Part shown: one piece after another, positions 10,135 through 21,157 of the stretch
Numbering within the stretch: the first letter of the stretch is position 1
Layout: the number at the start of each line of letters is the position of its first letter
Source of the DNA: Vibrio sinaloensis
GTDB lineage: Bacteria > Pseudomonadota > Gammaproteobacteria > Enterobacterales > Vibrionaceae
Reading direction: 5' to 3'
Assembly: GCF_023195835.1 (NCBI RefSeq)
Contig: NZ_CP096199.1
Coordinates: 1,798,001-1,862,000, forward strand
Length of the DNA: 64,000 bases
Notes under the pieces: model-generated
What the model saw: only the letters and a program-made list of their open reading frames with translations
Databases searched by the model: none
Told to the model about the DNA's origin: nothing
Program-made: the position numbers and the translations under genes

Positions 10135-11256
10135 ATGTCTGACAACTGTACTGATAACAGTCAAAAGAAAGTCATCGTAGGCATGTCCGGTGGCGTGGAT
10201 TCATCCGTTTCGGCTTATCTGCTCAAACAGCAGGGCTATCAAGTCGAAGGGTTGTTCATGAAAAACTGGGAAGAAGATGACAACGAGGAATACTGTACCG
10301 CCGCCGAAGATCTCGCAGATGCTCAGGCGGTGTGTGACAAGTTAGGCATTCATCTTCACACCATTAACTTTGCGGCTGAATATTGGGACAACGTGTTCGA
10401 GTACTTCTTGGCAGAATACAAAGCCGGTCGCACTCCTAACCCTGACATTCTGTGTAACAAAGAGATTAAGTTTAAAGCTTTCCTTGATTTCGCAGACGAA
10501 GTACTTGATGCCGATTACATTGCCATGGGTCACTATGTGCGTCGCTCTTTCCCGCAAGATGGCGAAAAACCACAGATGCTGCGTGGTATCGACACGAACA
10601 AAGACCAAAGTTACTTCCTGTACACACTTAGCAGTGAGCAGATTGGTCGCAGCCTATTCCCTGTCGGCGAGCTTGAAAAACCAGAGGTTCGTCGAATTGC
10701 CGAAGAGCAAGGGCTGATAACGGCGAAAAAGAAAGACTCTACCGGAATCTGTTTTATTGGCGAGCGCAAGTTCACTGACTTCTTATCGCGCTACTTACCC
10801 GCGCAACCAGGTAAAATTGAGACACCTGAAGGCAAAGTGATTGGAGAGCATCAAGGCTTGATGTACCACACCCTAGGCCAACGTAAAGGTCTGCATATCG
10901 GTGGACAAAAAGGCGGCGGCGGCAATGAAGACCCATGGTATGTCGCTGATAAAGACCTTGAACGCAATGTACTTATTGCAGTACAGGGTGCCGATCATCC
11001 GCTATTAAAATCTCAAGGTCTGATCGCCTCACAATTGCACTGGGTTGATCGTCAAGCGATTAAACAACCGTTACAATGCAGTGTAAAAACTCGCTACCGT
11101 CAAACAGATATACCATGTACTATCATCCCAATTGATGATGAAAACATTAAAGTTATCTTTGACCAGCCGCAAGTTGCCGTTACACCAGGCCAGTCTGCGG
11201 TTTTCTACCAAGGCGAAGTCTGTCTTGGCGGCGGCATCATCGAACAGCGCATTTAA
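10135..11256 (+). CDS. mnmA: tRNA-specific 2-thiouridylase MnmA
   Basis: Adds sulfur at position 2 of the wobble uridine (U34) in tRNA-Lys, -Glu and -Gln, using ATP and sulfur relayed by Tus proteins. The 373-aa protein has the PP-loop SGGVDSS at 18-24, the conserved Asp104 and Cys107 in [12 protein letters not shown], and the second catalytic Cys206 in [16 protein letters not shown] at 10135 follows a TAAG-rich leader. hflD follows 55 bases later in the order mnmA-hflD-purB, a standard gammaproteobacterial arrangement. Confidence 0.97.
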   Translation: MSDNCTDNSQKKVIVGMSGGVDSSVSAYLLKQQGYQVEGLFMKNWEEDDNEEYCTAAEDLADAQAVCDKLGIHLHTINFAAEYWDNVFEYFLAEYKAGRTPNPDILCNKEIKFKAFLDFADEVLDADYIAMGHYVRRSFPQDGEKPQMLRGIDTNKDQSYFLYTLSSEQIGRSLFPVGELEKPEVRRIAEEQGLITAKKKDSTGICFIGERKFTDFLSRYLPAQPGKIETPEGKVIGEHQGLMYHTLGQRKGLHIGGQKGGGGNEDPWYVADKDLERNVLIAVQGADHPLLKSQGLIASQLHWVDRQAIKQPLQCSVKTRYRQTDIPCTIIPIDDENIKVIFDQPQVAVTPGQSAVFYQGEVCLGGGIIEQRI

Positions 11257-11311
11257 TACCATTCGGGATCACGCCCCTCTAGGTATCACTAACTATCAGG
11301 AGTAGAACTAC

Positions 11312-13449
<2,138 letters not shown>

Positions 13450-13473
13450 TCGTTTCGAGTTTCCGAAAAATAG

Positions 13474-13507
13474 AATGGGTTGACGTTTGAGCGTCAACCC
13501 ATTTTTA
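13474..13507 (+). terminator. purB terminator
   Basis: A 12-bp perfect stem (AATGGGTTGACG with CGTCAACCCATT, loop TTTGAG) is followed by a T run. It separates purB from the converging lipid operon. Confidence 0.92.
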
Positions 13508-13546
13508 TTGTCCGATCACTGTGTGATGGCTTTCGAAAAACCACTT

Positions 13547-14080
13547 CTACTGCTTTTGGAAGAAAAGTGTGATGGTGCCGACTTCGATGCCAAACTTCTT
13601 AATTTTGGTCAGATTGAACACGTGTTTTTCGTCTTGTCGGTACAACCAATCATCGAACGCAACCACGACACTTGAATCCTCCATTTGCAGCTCAAAGTCG
13701 TACTGCCATTGCAACGCATTGCCAACTTCACGCCCCGTTGCGACGCCAATAATATCATCTGCCCGCCCTTGGTACGTACCATCAGCTAGGCGTTCGATAG
13801 TCCAGATTCGCTGAGTTTCCTCGCCGTCGTCAAACACAAAATCTTCGACCAGTGTTAAGGTATTCCCATCCACACTTCCTACAATCTTAACTTCAAAGCG
13901 GCGCGTCTGCTGTTCGGTATAGTCTTGCACCATCCCCCACGCGGTAGATTCGCCCTCAAAGTACTCAAACAAGTCAAAGCTGGGCCCTGACGCTTGATAA
14001 TCATCTAGGTCACTTGAACAAGCAGAGAGACCAAACAGTATAGTGATAGTGACAACGATTTTAGAGATCCAGCGCTTCAT
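13547..14080 (-). CDS. DUF3833 lipoprotein
   Basis: A 177-aa protein with a lipoprotein signal peptide ending in the lipobox LSAC (Cys near residue 21), so it is probably anchored to the outer or inner membrane from the periplasm. The body matches the DUF3833 family in its FDLFEYFEGESTAWGMVQDY opening and in YRQDEKHVFNLTKIKKFG near the end. Its molecular function is unknown. It is the last gene of the eight-gene operon beginning at 19606. Its ATG overlaps the preceding stop by one base (TAATG), implying coupling. Confidence 0.9.
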   Translation of the reverse strand: MKRWISKIVVTITILFGLSACSSDLDDYQASGPSFDLFEYFEGESTAWGMVQDYTEQQTRRFEVKIVGSVDGNTLTLVEDFVFDDGEETQRIWTIERLADGTYQGRADDIIGVATGREVGNALQWQYDFELQMEDSSVVVAFDDWLYRQDEKHVFNLTKIKKFGIEVGTITLFFQKQ

Positions 14081-14640
14081 TAACGGCTTCCTATCAATTG
14101 AGAACGTAATTTAGGGTATTCAGTGTTAGGTGCGAGCCATATAGAAACAAAGGCATCATTAAACGATTCGTCGTCAATGTTGCCAATCTGTTGTGGACTC
14201 ACTCCAACCTGCCCCTCAGAGGAATTTTTGAAATAGTAGAATCGACCCGTTTTTCCGTCCGTCACATAGGTCAAATTTGTGCCTTCCTCGATGTTAGGGA
14301 AAACAGACGCAAGTTGCTTGGCCCATGGTTCGATTTGCTGTGGGTTATAACCAAGCTTTTGCCACTGCTCTATGGTGGCATCAAGAAGCTGCTGCTGGCT
14401 GATGTCTCGCTGATATGTAATAGATAGCGCAAGTGGATGAGGCGTAACGTCTTCCGCTAACTGATATTGTCCGGTTGGGGAAAGAAGTTGAGAGTGGTAA
14501 ATATCAAAAAAAAGCATCGACAATTGCGCTTCGCCCACTTTAGGCCAAATGCGCCAATCTGCTTTGCTTTCGTCTACGCTGGCGGCTAGAGCGCTATTGA
14601 TTAACCCCAGAAATACCGCCATTACGAGTACGACTTTCAT
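14080..14640 (-). CDS. Chalcone-isomerase-like periplasmic protein
   Basis: A 186-aa exported protein with a signal peptide (MKVVLVMAVFLGLINSALA, cleavage after ALA). The remainder fits the bacterial chalcone-isomerase-like family: LSMLFFDIYHSQLLSPTGQYQ, then LALSITYQRDISQQQL, and a C-terminal SIWLAPNTEYPKLRSQLIG. In plants this fold includes fatty-acid-binding proteins as well as isomerases. A lipid ligand would fit the operon but is inference. Its start overlaps the end of the DUF2878 gene by 47 bases. Confidence 0.85.
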   Translation of the reverse strand: MKVVLVMAVFLGLINSALAASVDESKADWRIWPKVGEAQLSMLFFDIYHSQLLSPTGQYQLAEDVTPHPLALSITYQRDISQQQLLDATIEQWQKLGYNPQQIEPWAKQLASVFPNIEEGTNLTYVTDGKTGRFYYFKNSSEGQVGVSPQQIGNIDDESFNDAFVSIWLAPNTEYPKLRSQLIGSR

Positions 14641-15121
14641 AACCTAACACCCTCATTATCATGTACACAACAACGACCCACTCAACAAAAAGAATCGCAA
14701 TCATTGGTAGTGTCGGCATCCCAAAGGAGACAGCGCCGAGTTTCGCACCGGCTAAATAACTCAGTGCGCCAGCACCACCACCAATCATTGATACGGCCGA
14801 CAAGGGAAAGCGGCTCACAATTGGATGTAAATAAAACGCGTACCAAGAAAAAATGCCCCACAGGGCCAAGAGCCATAAGGGTATCGATGGGCTTGGGAAG
14901 TTGAACCACCCCATCGTCATATTGAGAGAGTCAACCGCCACTCCCAATATCACAATTAACGCGCAACGGGCTAGATTAAACCGCGAGAGAAAATAGCTCG
15001 CCACCCACGTCAGGGTAACGACAATAAGCGCCAGCCACTGCCAGCTTTCACGTCCGATGACAGCAACAAACCATAGAACTTGAAACCAGGTCGAGACAAA
15101 AAGTAACTGTTTGACTGACAC
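14594..15121 (-). CDS. DUF2878 inner-membrane protein
   Basis: A 175-aa hydrophobic protein with about five or six membrane segments. The DUF2878 features are visible: NMTMGWFNFPSPSIPLWLLALWGIFSWYAF near the middle and GGGAGALSYLAGAKLGAVSF after it. The function is unknown. It starts ten bases after cfa and its end overlaps the next gene by 47 bases, so translation is coupled. The constant company of a Cfa-type enzyme suggests a role in modifying or presenting membrane lipids. Confidence 0.88.
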   Translation of the reverse strand: MSVKQLLFVSTWFQVLWFVAVIGRESWQWLALIVVTLTWVASYFLSRFNLARCALIVILGVAVDSLNMTMGWFNFPSPSIPLWLLALWGIFSWYAFYLHPIVSRFPLSAVSMIGGGAGALSYLAGAKLGAVSFGMPTLPMIAILFVEWVVVVYMIMRVLGYESRTRNGGISGVNQ

Positions 15122-15131
15122 TTAACCCACC

Positions 15132-16379
15132 TTATGGTCTTTCAAAGGTCATGTGGACGGTACTGATCGAGCGCGCTTTAAAGCCGCCCTCACAATAGCA
15201 GAAGTAGTAATTCCACATTCTAACGAAGCGTTGATCAAACCCAAGCTCTTCCACCCTTTGATGCTGTTGATTGAAGCGCAGATACCATTCTCTCAACGTT
15301 CGAGCGTAGTCTTGACCAATATCGAACAGGTCGCGCAACACCAAGTCACTGTGTTTGGTTGTGGCTTGAGTTAAGGCAGTGATAGACGGCAAAAACCCAC
15401 CAGGGAAGATGTACTTTTGAATGAAGTCTACATTACTGCTGTAGTAGTCGTAGCGTTGATCAGCAATAGTGATCGCTTGAATCGCCATCAGCCCACCAGG
15501 CTTGAGCAATGACTGACACTTTTGAATGTAGGACGTGAGGTACTGCTTACCCACAGCCTCTATCATCTCAATCGAGACTAGTTTATCAAACTGCCCTTCT
15601 AACAGACGATAGTCCTGCTTCAATAGCGTGATTTTCTGCTCTAAGCCTTTGCGCTCAATTTCCGCTTTGGCATGTTGATACTGCTGCTCAGAGATGGTGG
15701 TGGTGGTCACTCGGCATCCGTACTGCTCTGCCATGTATATCGCCATCGCGCCCCAACCCGTGCCTATCTCAATCACGTGATCATCTTGGTTCAGTTTTAG
15801 CTGCTGGCAAAGACGCTCCATCTTATTGATTTGCGCCTGCTCTAGTGAATCTTGCTCAGATGAGAACAAAGCGGATGAATAGAGCATCTTTTCGTCAAGG
15901 AACGTTTGGTACAGTTCGTTGCTGAGATCGTAATGCGCTTCGATGTTTTTCGCAGAGTTGTTCAGTGTATTCCGGTTCAACCAATGAGTGATTTGATAAG
16001 TTAGCTTAGACAGCAAGGTTGAGCGACTCTCAATGGAATCAAGAGCGGTGAGATTAAGCGCCATGAGCTCCATCACTTTGGTTAAATCCGGGCTATCCCA
16101 CCAGCCGTCCATATAAGCTTCACCTGCGGCAATGCTGCCACCTTTGAGTAGGCGCGCATAAAAGGCCGGATTATTGACCTCGACTATGGCGTGAGGCTGA
16201 CCATCTTGTGGCTTGCCAAAGTTTTCTCGTGAACCTTGATTGGCTTGTTGAGCAAAGTTTTCAATGACGGTCAATGAGCCAACTTGTAATTTGTACAGGC
16301 ATGAAAATGCAATGTTTCTCGCCGACTTTTGTATAGAAGTCAGCTGAGTGGGAAAAGGTAAGGTTTGCGAGTTAATCAT
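15132..16379 (-). CDS. cfa: Cyclopropane-fatty-acyl-phospholipid synthase family methyltransferase
   Basis: SAM-dependent enzyme acting on unsaturated acyl chains of membrane phospholipids. The 415-aa protein has the SAM-binding motif VIEIGTGWGAMAIYMAE near residue 200, the LYQTFLDEKMLYSSALF segment and the SIEMIEAVGKQY region with the conserved catalytic Glu. Members of this family sitting next to DUF1365 and an FAD oxidoreductase may make other methylated or furan-type fatty acids instead of plain cyclopropanes, so the exact product is open. Fifth gene of the operon. Confidence 0.93.
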   Translation of the reverse strand: MINSQTLPFPTQLTSIQKSARNIAFSCLYKLQVGSLTVIENFAQQANQGSRENFGKPQDGQPHAIVEVNNPAFYARLLKGGSIAAGEAYMDGWWDSPDLTKVMELMALNLTALDSIESRSTLLSKLTYQITHWLNRNTLNNSAKNIEAHYDLSNELYQTFLDEKMLYSSALFSSEQDSLEQAQINKMERLCQQLKLNQDDHVIEIGTGWGAMAIYMAEQYGCRVTTTTISEQQYQHAKAEIERKGLEQKITLLKQDYRLLEGQFDKLVSIEMIEAVGKQYLTSYIQKCQSLLKPGGLMAIQAITIADQRYDYYSSNVDFIQKYIFPGGFLPSITALTQATTKHSDLVLRDLFDIGQDYARTLREWYLRFNQQHQRVEELGFDQRFVRMWNYYFCYCEGGFKARSISTVHMTFERP

Positions 16380-16394
16380 CTCCTAAGCTCCTTG

Positions 16395-17171
16395 TTATTG
16401 TTCTGCTTCGTGCTTGGTTTTGCCTTTACCTGCACCTTGTTGGTATTTGGGGTGTGAGTAAAACGGTGCTTTCTTTATCCAAAGCTTGAGCGCATGCCAG
16501 TAAATACCCGTGACTACTTTTACTGCCATAATTGGGGTTGCGATCAAATGCTTAAGTAATACTTTCGAGCTAAACGGTTGTTTAGTCATCTTAAGCGTAG
16601 CATCAAACTCTTTTTTCTCCCGATGGCACTCGAGATGAATAGACAGCTTGTCGCGCAGCGGCTTTAACTTCCATACGTACTGTTGCTCAATCGGGTTAAA
16701 CGGTGATACGTGGAACGCTTTTTGATGACGCCAAGTAGATTCATCTTTCGCATCCAGCAAGTAATAATGACGTTCATTCCACGGCGTATTGCTCACTTCT
16801 GCCAATAAATAACGCCACTCATCGAGTTGATCATAAAGATAGTAGAAATTGACCGGGCTAAAATAGAGACCGAAATAGCGTAAATGAACCACCGCCTCAA
16901 CGCGCCCCTGCAGGTGCTCGGCGCCTAGCTGCTGTGCTTTTTCATAAACAGCGCTCTTTAAACTACCCTGTCCTAAGTAATCTTCACGTTTGAAACGCGC
17001 CCAATGCCACCATCGGTCGCCGAACCCCCAGACTTTTTGCTTAAGTACCTCAATCTCATCAAGATCGAGCATGGGCATAAAAAGGCCATAGTCCAACGCA
17101 TGGACCACAGGGGTAAAGCGGCGATGGCGAACGCTTCCCACCAACAAACGGCTACGGCAAGCGTCTTCCAT
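16395..17171 (-). CDS. DUF1365 domain protein
   Basis: A 258-aa soluble protein of the DUF1365 family, recognised from the N-terminal LVGSVRHRRFTPVVHALDY, the central YFGLYFSPVNFYYLYD and FHVSPFNPIEQQYVWK motifs. DUF1365 genes almost always sit between an FAD-dependent oxidoreductase and a Cfa-type methyltransferase, as here. No reaction is established to my knowledge. ATG overlaps the preceding stop by one base (TAATG). Confidence 0.92.
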   Translation of the reverse strand: MEDACRSRLLVGSVRHRRFTPVVHALDYGLFMPMLDLDEIEVLKQKVWGFGDRWWHWARFKREDYLGQGSLKSAVYEKAQQLGAEHLQGRVEAVVHLRYFGLYFSPVNFYYLYDQLDEWRYLLAEVSNTPWNERHYYLLDAKDESTWRHQKAFHVSPFNPIEQQYVWKLKPLRDKLSIHLECHREKKEFDATLKMTKQPFSSKVLLKHLIATPIMAVKVVTGIYWHALKLWIKKAPFYSHPKYQQGAGKGKTKHEAEQ

Positions 17172-18451
17172 TACGCCGCTCCTCGAGTCGTCATCTCGTT
17201 CTCAAGCTGTTCGATTCCGCGGACCACATCTAACCCACTGCGCACCCCATCTTCGTGAAAGCCGTTGTACCAATAAGCGCCACAGAACCAAGTCCTAGAC
17301 ATCCCGTTGATTTCATTACGCCTCTGCTGAGCAGCAATTGATTTTTGATTGAAGACCGGATGGTGATAAACAAAGCGACGCATTATTTTGTCCGGGTCAA
17401 TCTGATCATGGCTATTCAGTGAAACACAGAACGTTTGGGGTGCATCAATATGCTGCAAGATATTCATGTTGTAGGTCAGCGTTGGCGCGCGAACTTGCTG
17501 ATCTTCACTGCCCTCTAACCAGTAGTTCCAAGAGGCCCAAGCGGCTTTGCGTTTGGGTAACAGGCTCTCGTCGGTATGCAAGATAACGTCGTTAGCTTGA
17601 TAGGCTAGGTCACCTAGAATTTGCTGCTCACTTTGTCCCGCATCAGTGAGAAGCTTTCTAGCTTGGTCACTATGGCAGGCGAATATCACCTGGTCGAAAC
17701 GCTCAGTTTGACCATTCACTTGTAGAGTGACGCCAGCCTGATCGCGCACCACACTTTCAACAGGGCTGTTAAGGCGGATACGGTCAGCAAAACCTTGAGT
17801 CAGCGGTTTGATGTACTCTCTTGAGCCGCCGTTAATGACATACCACTGCGGGCGATTGGTCACATCTAGCAACCCATGATTTAAGAAAAATCGAGCGAAG
17901 AAAGAGAGGGGAAACGCGCGCATGTCGGCTAAGGTAGACGACCAGATGGCTGCGCCCATCGGCAAGATGTAGTTTTCACTAAAGAAGTCACTAAACGCAT
18001 GTTGAGATAAAAAATCACCCAGTGTTTGTTCACTGTGTGCGCCGTTGTTTGCTACCTCTTTCACCATGCGGTTGAAGCGCAAGATCTCAAAGATAAACGC
18101 ATAAAACTTAGGATTGAGCCAATTGCGCTTTTGAGCAAAAAGCGTACTGATGGTGTGGCCGTTGTACTCTAAGCCATTGTCATCATTGCGAACGCTAAAG
18201 CTCATCTGGCTGGGTTTGCCGGTGACGCCTATCTCATTCATCAGCTTAATAAAATTGGGATAAGTCCTATCGTTATAGACGATAAAGCCCGTATCAACCG
18301 CATAGCTTTTGCCATCGAGTTCAACATCGACGGTGGCAGTATGGCCTCCGATATAGTCATTCGCTTCGAACAGGGTCACATCGTGTCTTTTATGAAGATA
18401 ATACCCGCACGTTAACCCCGAGATGCCTGTGCCAATAATTGCTATTTTCAT
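17171..18451 (-). CDS. FAD-dependent amine-oxidase-like oxidoreductase
   Basis: A 426-aa flavoprotein with an N-terminal Rossmann dinucleotide motif (AIIGTGISGLTCGYYL, residues 4-19) followed by the acidic residue of FEANDYIGG that contacts FAD ribose. The C terminus ends in CGAYWYNGFHEDGVRSGL. It belongs to the NAD/FAD-binding amine-oxidase-like group related to squalene and carotenoid desaturases. In Rhodobacter a related cluster contributes to furan fatty acid synthesis; a lipid substrate here is inferred. It is followed directly by DUF1365. Confidence 0.9.
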   Translation of the reverse strand: MKIAIIGTGISGLTCGYYLHKRHDVTLFEANDYIGGHTATVDVELDGKSYAVDTGFIVYNDRTYPNFIKLMNEIGVTGKPSQMSFSVRNDDNGLEYNGHTISTLFAQKRNWLNPKFYAFIFEILRFNRMVKEVANNGAHSEQTLGDFLSQHAFSDFFSENYILPMGAAIWSSTLADMRAFPLSFFARFFLNHGLLDVTNRPQWYVINGGSREYIKPLTQGFADRIRLNSPVESVVRDQAGVTLQVNGQTERFDQVIFACHSDQARKLLTDAGQSEQQILGDLAYQANDVILHTDESLLPKRKAAWASWNYWLEGSEDQQVRAPTLTYNMNILQHIDAPQTFCVSLNSHDQIDPDKIMRRFVYHHPVFNQKSIAAQQRRNEINGMSRTWFCGAYWYNGFHEDGVRSGLDVVRGIEQLENEMTTRGAA

Positions 18452-18455
18452 GTAA

Positions 18456-19190
18456 TTAGTCCTGTCCTTGAGCGAGTAACTTAGCCGTCAATGCGTTTTG
18501 CCAACGGTAAGGCAGCGCGCCAATCAAACGTAAGATAGAAGTGAAACGTTTTGGAAAGTAGATATGGTCTTTGCCTTTCGCCAGCGCTTGTCGAATCTCT
18601 TCAGATGCGCGTTCGGTAGAAATCAGCATTGGCATTTCAAAGGTGTTTTTGTCGGTTAATGGTGTTTTCACAAAGCCTGGATAGATGATAGAAACATCGA
18701 CCCCGCGTGGTTTGAGATCAAGCTGCAGGGTTCGCGCTAAATAGCTCACCGCCGCTTTCGAGGCGCCGTACGCCTCTGCCCTTGGCAGCGCAACCTCACT
18801 GGCAATAGATCCAACAATCGCTACTCGATGACCAGACTGAAAATAGCCCTGACAAGCTTCCAATGCGTTGGTTAACCCAAGCACATTAATCTCAATGACC
18901 CGGCGAAATAGAGCAGCGTCTATCATGCCATCGTCAATGTATTCACAGTCCCCAGCATTGAAAATCCACAAGTGCGGGATTTGCTCTAGCGATGCCAGTG
19001 CCTGTTTGGTCTGTTCGAGATCGGTTAAATCAAACGCAACACCAGTGATGGTAGAATGAGTCTCACTCATTTCATCGAGTACTTGCCGGTTACGCCCGCA
19101 TGCAATCACCTCGATGCCCTGCTTGGCGTAATCAATGGCAAGCTGCTTGCCGATACCCGATGTTGCTCCGGTGATCAAAACGCGTTTCAT
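18456..19190 (-). CDS. Short-chain dehydrogenase/reductase
   Basis: A 244-aa classical SDR with the TGATSGIGK cofactor loop at residues 7-15, FNAGD (NAG motif), the catalytic Ser in IVGSIAS and the YGASK active-site pair. The substrate cannot be read from sequence. Its ATG lies within the last four bases of the preceding NTF2-like gene (ATGA overlap), and the FAD gene follows after four bases. It is the second gene of the operon. Confidence 0.9.
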   Translation of the reverse strand: MKRVLITGATSGIGKQLAIDYAKQGIEVIACGRNRQVLDEMSETHSTITGVAFDLTDLEQTKQALASLEQIPHLWIFNAGDCEYIDDGMIDAALFRRVIEINVLGLTNALEACQGYFQSGHRVAIVGSIASEVALPRAEAYGASKAAVSYLARTLQLDLKPRGVDVSIIYPGFVKTPLTDKNTFEMPMLISTERASEEIRQALAKGKDHIYFPKRFTSILRLIGALPYRWQNALTAKLLAQGQD

Positions 19191-19606
19191 TGGCCAAGCC
19201 TCTGTTTGATGGTTTTGATGATGGCGCCCAAAACAGGCAGGTTCTCATAAAGCATTTCGCCAAGATCGAAATAATCGCGATGGTAGATAACCTTACCTTC
19301 ATGAAACTTAATGTGGCTCACACCATTGACTTGAATCACGGCCCCTTTTGACAATTTGGGGTGCTCTAACGACATCTGCCAGGTAATAAAGCCACTGTCG
19401 CCCGCTTGTTGGTGCTCGATAATATTAAAGTCACAGCGCTTAACGTTGGCATACAGGGTTTCAAAGTAACGCTCAAGCTGCTGCCACCCTTCTAAGCGGT
19501 GCGCGGCGTCTTCAAACACGACCTGCTGATGGTAGACATCTGACAACAGGTGAAGATTGGATTTGTTGAGTTGTTGATATACCTGACTCACCGACTGCAC
19601 ATCCAT
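19187..19606 (-). CDS. NTF2-like (SnoaL-type) protein
   Basis: A 139-aa protein of the NTF2-like cone fold: an N-terminal helix with VYQQLNKSNLHLLSDVY, then VVFEDAAHRLEGWQQLERYFETLY, and a strand-rich half with GAVIQVNGVSHIKFHEGKVIYHRDYFDLGEMLYE. Such proteins bind or isomerise small hydrophobic ligands; the specific role is unknown. First gene of the lipid operon. ATG at 19606 follows GGAAGGAGAG, a strong ribosome site. The promoter with TGTACA boxes lies immediately upstream. Confidence 0.88.
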   Translation of the reverse strand: MDVQSVSQVYQQLNKSNLHLLSDVYHQQVVFEDAAHRLEGWQQLERYFETLYANVKRCDFNIIEHQQAGDSGFITWQMSLEHPKLSKGAVIQVNGVSHIKFHEGKVIYHRDYFDLGEMLYENLPVLGAIIKTIKQRLGQ

Positions 19607-19626
19607 TCATACTCTCCTTCCCGACA

Positions 19627-19723
19627 TGTACAACAACTTTTTTTGTACAACCATTAAACCATAGATGAAATTGAAAAGTTGTACAAATAAATTTTTGTAT
19701 AACTTTTTGTTGTGACTTGTACG
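19627..19723 (-). promoter_or_regulatory. Promoter with an array of TGTACA operator boxes
   Basis: Three perfect TGTACA hexamers (19627-19632, 19644-19649, 19680-19685) and two variants (TGTATA 19696-19701, TGTACG 19718-19723) lie just upstream of the NTF2-like gene. On the minus strand, TTGTAC (19681-19686) is followed by a 17-base spacer and TATGGT (19658-19663), a good sigma-70 promoter whose -35 element is one of the boxes. TGTACA elements overlapping a -35 are typical operators of MerR-type B12 photoreceptors (CarH/LitR). The regulator itself is not in the window, so this assignment is inference. Confidence 0.75.
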
Positions 19724-19742
19724 TCATCCAATGCTAAACAGA

Positions 19743-19775
19743 TCAAAAAAGGCTTGGTTATAAACCAAGCCTTTT
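19743..19775 (-). terminator. htpX terminator
   Basis: AAAAGGCTTGGTT (19747-19759) pairs with AACCAAGCCTTTT (19763-19775) around a three-base loop, followed on the minus strand by T residues. It lies about 20 bases after the htpX stop. Confidence 0.9.
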
Positions 19776-19795
19776 CAATATATTAGACGATAGAA

Positions 19796-20659
19796 TTACG
19801 AATTGCGTAATGCGTTGATGCGTTTATCAAGTGGCGGATGGCTCATCAACAGCTCTGTCATCGAGCGTTTACCGTTGATACCAAAAGCCATCATTGAGCC
19901 TTCTAACTGCGATTCGTGACTCATTTTCAAACGCTCTAGCGCCGCAATCATTTTGTGTTTACCGACCAAATGTGCCGCTCCGGCATCGGCATGAAACTCT
20001 CTATGACGGCTGTACCACATGGTAATAAAGCTCGCTAAGAATCCGAACACCAGCTCCAACACGATGCTCACACCGAAGTAGACCATCATGTTGCTGCCGC
20101 CTTCTTCTTCGTTGTCGTTCGATGCCACGATATTGGCGATAAAACGCGATAGGAAGATAACGAAGGTGTTCACGACACCTTGCATTAGGGTCATGGTGAC
20201 CATATCACCGTTAGCAATATGACTTACCTCGTGGGCAAGCACCGCTTCTGCCTCATCACGTGTCATGTTATGCAACAGACCAGTCGATACCGCCACCAAC
20301 GAATCATCACGTTTTGCCCCTGTAGCAAACGCGTTGATGTCTGCCGAGTCATAGATAGCGACGGTTGGCATACCAATACCGACTTGCTCAGATTGACGAC
20401 GCACCGTTTCCAGCAACCAGTGTTCTGTCTCGTTACGCGGCGATTCGATCACCATACCACCCACAGAACGCAACGCCATTCCCTTTGACATCATCAAAGA
20501 GATAAAAGAACCCCCAAAACCAAACACAGCTGCCATCAACAATAGCCCTGATAGACTCCCTGGCTGCATGCCCGTGACAGCATAAACAATATTTAGGACA
20601 ACACTCAGCACCAGCACAACCGCTAGGTTGGTTGCCAAAAATAACATCACTCGCTTCAT
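19796..20659 (-). CDS. htpX: Membrane zinc metalloprotease HtpX
   Basis: Inner-membrane M48 protease that works with FtsH in degrading damaged membrane proteins. The 287-aa protein has two N-terminal membrane helices (about 5-28 and 36-55), the zinc motif HEVSH at 143-147, two more hydrophobic stretches near 155-180 and 195-215, and the distal metal ligand region [15 protein letters not shown]. Length and motifs are standard. It is monocistronic with its own terminator. Confidence 0.96.
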   Translation of the reverse strand: MKRVMLFLATNLAVVLVLSVVLNIVYAVTGMQPGSLSGLLLMAAVFGFGGSFISLMMSKGMALRSVGGMVIESPRNETEHWLLETVRRQSEQVGIGMPTVAIYDSADINAFATGAKRDDSLVAVSTGLLHNMTRDEAEAVLAHEVSHIANGDMVTMTLMQGVVNTFVIFLSRFIANIVASNDNEEEGGSNMMVYFGVSIVLELVFGFLASFITMWYSRHREFHADAGAAHLVGKHKMIAALERLKMSHESQLEGSMMAFGINGKRSMTELLMSHPPLDKRINALRNS

Positions 20660-20945
20660 TTACTTTTCTCCAGATACGCAAGCATCTAACGACCTAAGCA
20701 ACAACGCTTAGATTTTTTCTTAGTGTATACATATAGTCTATCCCCTTTATTTACAAGGTTAAGAAGTAAATTGAAACATTTGTTTTCCAGTTTGTTCAAT
20801 AACATGCAAACTTCCGCCTGCAGCAGGCTTGTAGCACTGTGACCAACAACAAGATAGCTTGTTAGACTTTGGTCGTATTGTGGCTCAAGCCAAAGCTGCT
20901 AAATTTAGCTTAGATTGGAGATTCCAAGGAATAAGGAACAAAATC

Positions 20946-21113
20946 ATGGTTGAAACTAACGACTATCAAATGGCTATTGATCTGTTGTGTTGTCATCTAG
21001 GTATTTCTGAAGACGAAGCGAAGCAGCAACTTGGCATCTCGGCTGAAGATAAAACGCAACAGCGTATTCTTGAAACCCAACATGCATTGATGGGCTTAAA
21101 TCAAGATAAGTAA
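20946..21113 (+). CDS. Small conserved hypothetical protein, 55 aa
   Basis: A 55-aa acidic helical protein beginning MVETNDYQMAIDLLCCHLG, preceded by AAGGA eight bases before the ATG and followed by a strong terminator. These two signals support it as a real gene. The frame is open from 20859, but the longer N terminus lacks a ribosome site. The segment ISEDEAKQQLG looks like a short helical degenerate DNA- or protein-binding element. I do not recognise a named family. Confidence 0.65.
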   Translation: MVETNDYQMAIDLLCCHLGISEDEAKQQLGISAEDKTQQRILETQHALMGLNQDK

Positions 21114-21121
21114 CAAGCATA

Positions 21122-21155
21122 AAAAAATGGGCTGCCTTTTGGCAGCCCATTTTTT
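21122..21155 (+). terminator. Bidirectional terminator between the 55-aa gene and bioD
   Basis: AAATGGGCTGCC pairs with GGCAGCCCATTT around a TTTT loop, with A residues before and T residues after, so it can serve both converging genes. Confidence 0.9.
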
Positions 21156-21157
21156 AT

